Assembly (NCBI RefSeq): GCF_000003605.2
Contig: NW_003108096.1
Location: forward strand, 39,628 to 49,639
Reading direction: 5' to 3'
DNA from: Saccoglossus kowalevskii
Taxonomy: Eukaryota > Hemichordata > Enteropneusta > Harrimaniidae
DNA: 10,012 nt
The notes below the pieces were generated by a model, which saw nothing but the letters and a program-made list of their open reading frames with translations, was not told the origin of the DNA and searched no databases. Numbering within the stretch: position 1 is the first letter of the stretch; each line of letters starts with the position of its first letter. A program made the position numbers and the translations under genes. This document shows, in pieces, positions 8,999-10,012 of the stretch.

Positions 8999-9373
8999 TT
9001 AACGTCGAATGGTCCTTGTGCTAAATGGACCTGGTGAAATCAACGCCAATATAGAACGCATTTCTCTTGCTGTAATACCAAAAAGAGACCCCAATTTCCC
9101 ATACAGACCAGGCGTGCAGTTTAGTTCATTAACTCCCTGCATGTCTAGATATGGAATATTTGCATCAAGTAATTTATTAGCAAAATTTGTTGTTCGTGTT
9201 CGGGGCTCAGTCACTGAGCCACTTTCACCAAACTGCCGCCAAATGTTACAAACTGATTGAACGCGGTTAAAAACGTTGGATGGCAGAGGCGTAGACTCCA
9301 TGTTGAGTTTGGCAATATATCTATCCTTGAGAGCGAGAGAACGAAGATCGTTATTCAACGGCCTTTTTGGTAT
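8999..9373 (-). pseudogene. Helix-turn-helix-like transposase/paired-type fragment, antisense in intron 2
   Basis: The minus-strand frame is open from just after a TGA (9374-9376) to a TAA at 8999-9001, 124 codons; the first ATG is at 9301, leaving 100 residues. The upstream part reads KRPLNNDLRSLAL, like the RPLxxDLR entry to the DNA-binding region of Tc1-type and paired-like transposase proteins. It is followed by VCNIWRQFGESGSVTEPRTR, which matches the recognition-helix and linker pattern (I..R/QF.E.GSV...P) of those domains. A further segment, PYLDMQGVNEL, resembles the start of a second helical half. No DDE catalytic domain follows, and full-length family members are usually above 300 residues. 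The stop before the RPL segment and the lack of an early ATG suggest a fragment. It is relatively GC-rich compared with its flanks. It could be a recently inserted piece, a domesticated domain or a chance resemblance. Confidence 0.45.
9204..9220. repeat. Perfect 8-bp palindrome GGCTCAGT-C-ACTGAGCC
   Basis: Arms GGCTCAGT (9204-9211) and ACTGAGCC (9213-9220) flank one base. The palindrome lies within the antisense HTH-like frame, at the GSVTEP codons. It is more likely a coincidence of coding sequence than a regulatory site. Confidence 0.5.
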
Positions 9374-9688
9374 TCATTCCTCTAGTCGAGCACTATCTGA
9401 ATGTGTCAGTACACTTTCTACTAGTAACTGACGATTTCGCGTAAAAGATGTGTGCGCCACTGTTGCATAGAATATCAGTGACTCTACATGTTTCAATATA
9501 CATGTGTATACATGTATAATTATATGAGTGAAAATTCTCAATAGGGTCTTCGGTTATATACCGTTATACGTGCACAATATGCTTATATTGTAATTGCTTC
9601 ACACCAAAAATGGGATGTTCAGTAAATGCTTCGAAGATTGAAACATGTTTTCTGTTTTGTTTTCAATGTCTCTTTTATTTCATTTCAG

Positions 9689-9817
9689 ATTACGACAGTA
9701 TTACAGCTCGTATCACTGACTCACTAAATGGTAATAATAATTTTAAATGTGTCAATGTAGTCAAAAAGTTGCTCGTTCTTACATTTATCGGGGTTGTCAT
9801 TAACATATCTGTACGAG
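9689..9817 (+). CDS. Exon 3 of the split gene (end uncertain: 9817 or 9730)
   Basis: TCTCTTTTATTTCATTTCAG ends at 9688, a strong 3' splice site. In the phase carried from exon 2 the exon reads D-YDSITARITDSLN and then continues GNNNFKC and KKLLVLTFIGVVINISVR. Two donors keep phase 1: ATG|GTAATA at 9731 gives a 42-base exon, and GAG|GTGGGA at 9818 gives 129 bases. Both are mediocre. The longer form is preferred slightly because the frame stays open well beyond the first donor and its +5 position is G. The added part is strongly hydrophobic (LLVLTFIGVV) and contains one cysteine. Without splicing the frame ends in TGA at 9832-9834, so an intron is needed to continue. No domain is recognised. 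Confidence 0.42.
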
Positions 9818-9958
9818 GTGGGATATATCCATGACCGATTTTGTAAAAGGCTGTCATTCTGTTTACATCTTAAATACTGTAGTCAAGTAACACTTGTTCA
9901 AATCATAATTTCTTATGATACACAACATATGTCTACCATTTTCATATTTCATTTTCAG

Positions 9959-10012
9959 TTATAACATTTGCTGGACATCGGGCTATATTGAGATTACCAA
10001 TGCTCGACCATT
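9959..10012 (+). CDS. Exon 4 of the split gene, running off the right edge
   Basis: A pyrimidine-rich tract ending TTTCATTTTCAG at 9958 is a good 3' splice site. In phase 1 the exon reads V-ITFAGHRAILRLPMLDH and is open to the window end. The pattern ITFAGHRAILRLPML loosely recalls one leucine-rich repeat (L.L..N.I..LP.L), but His replaces the usual Asn and only one unit is visible, so the domain is not assigned. The preceding intron would be 141 bases (9818-9958) or 228 bases (9731-9958) depending on the exon 3 donor. Confidence 0.42.

Larger units (their letters stand above)
8780..9688 (+). other. Intron 2 of the predicted gene, with antisense transposon fragment
   Basis: The model gives a 909-base phase-1 intron from GTAAGA to TCTCTTTTATTTCATTTCAG. 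Its middle holds the antisense helix-turn-helix-like ORF annotated separately. Next to that ORF are two similar 20-base repeats, at 8976-8995 and 9498-9517. The remainder is AT-rich with no other feature. Confidence 0.42.

Noticed and set aside
9009-9260. Plus-strand 83-codon frame opposite the HTH-like ORF
   Set aside because: It has no motif and lies antisense to the better-supported minus-strand frame, so it is read as a shadow.
8708-10012. Assignment of the predicted protein to MAM, CUB or leucine-rich-repeat families
   Set aside because: CDFS recalls a MAM start, CGDYDS recalls CUB, and ITFAGHRAILRLP recalls one leucine-rich repeat, but none has enough conserved positions in the visible residues.

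Overview
This window looks like AT-rich, mostly non-coding DNA from a multicellular animal. The reasons are long gene-poor stretches, no operon-like packing of ORFs, short exons bounded by GT/AG splice signals, a decayed non-LTR (LINE-type) reverse transcriptase, and degenerate interspersed repeats. The LINE sequence and the GGCC-centred repeat modules resemble those common in marine invertebrates such as molluscs and other lophotrochozoans. That placement is an inference, and no species can be named from the sequence.

Layout, left to right. (1) Bases 3-188: a possible 3' end of a plus-strand coding exon, whose stop codon is followed directly by AATAAA. (2) 195-1770: AT-rich DNA with no supported gene. 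(3) About 1770-2590, minus strand: a frameshifted LINE reverse-transcriptase fossil that still shows the palm motifs. (4) About 2640-3240: degenerate repeat modules with AAAATGGCC / GGCCATTTT palindromes. (5) 3241-4610: featureless AT-rich DNA. (6) About 4680-5686, minus strand: several adjacent coding-like segments broken by stops and shifts, read as an unrecognised decayed gene or transposon. (7) 5690-7679: mostly non-coding, with one doubtful small ORF. (8) 7680 to the right edge, plus strand: the most interesting part, a probable split gene. It has a start exon encoding a signal-peptide-like N-terminus, then three short downstream exons joined through phase-1 introns, and it runs off the window. 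Its second intron carries, in antisense, a fragment with the look of a transposase/paired-type helix-turn-helix region.

No functional pathway can be assembled. The right-hand gene is probably the 5' end of a secreted or membrane protein. The left-edge ORF may be the tail of another plus-strand gene. Between them lie transposon debris and non-coding DNA. No tRNA, rRNA, CRISPR array or complete transposable element was seen. All splice models come from reading by eye and have not been tested against RNA data.
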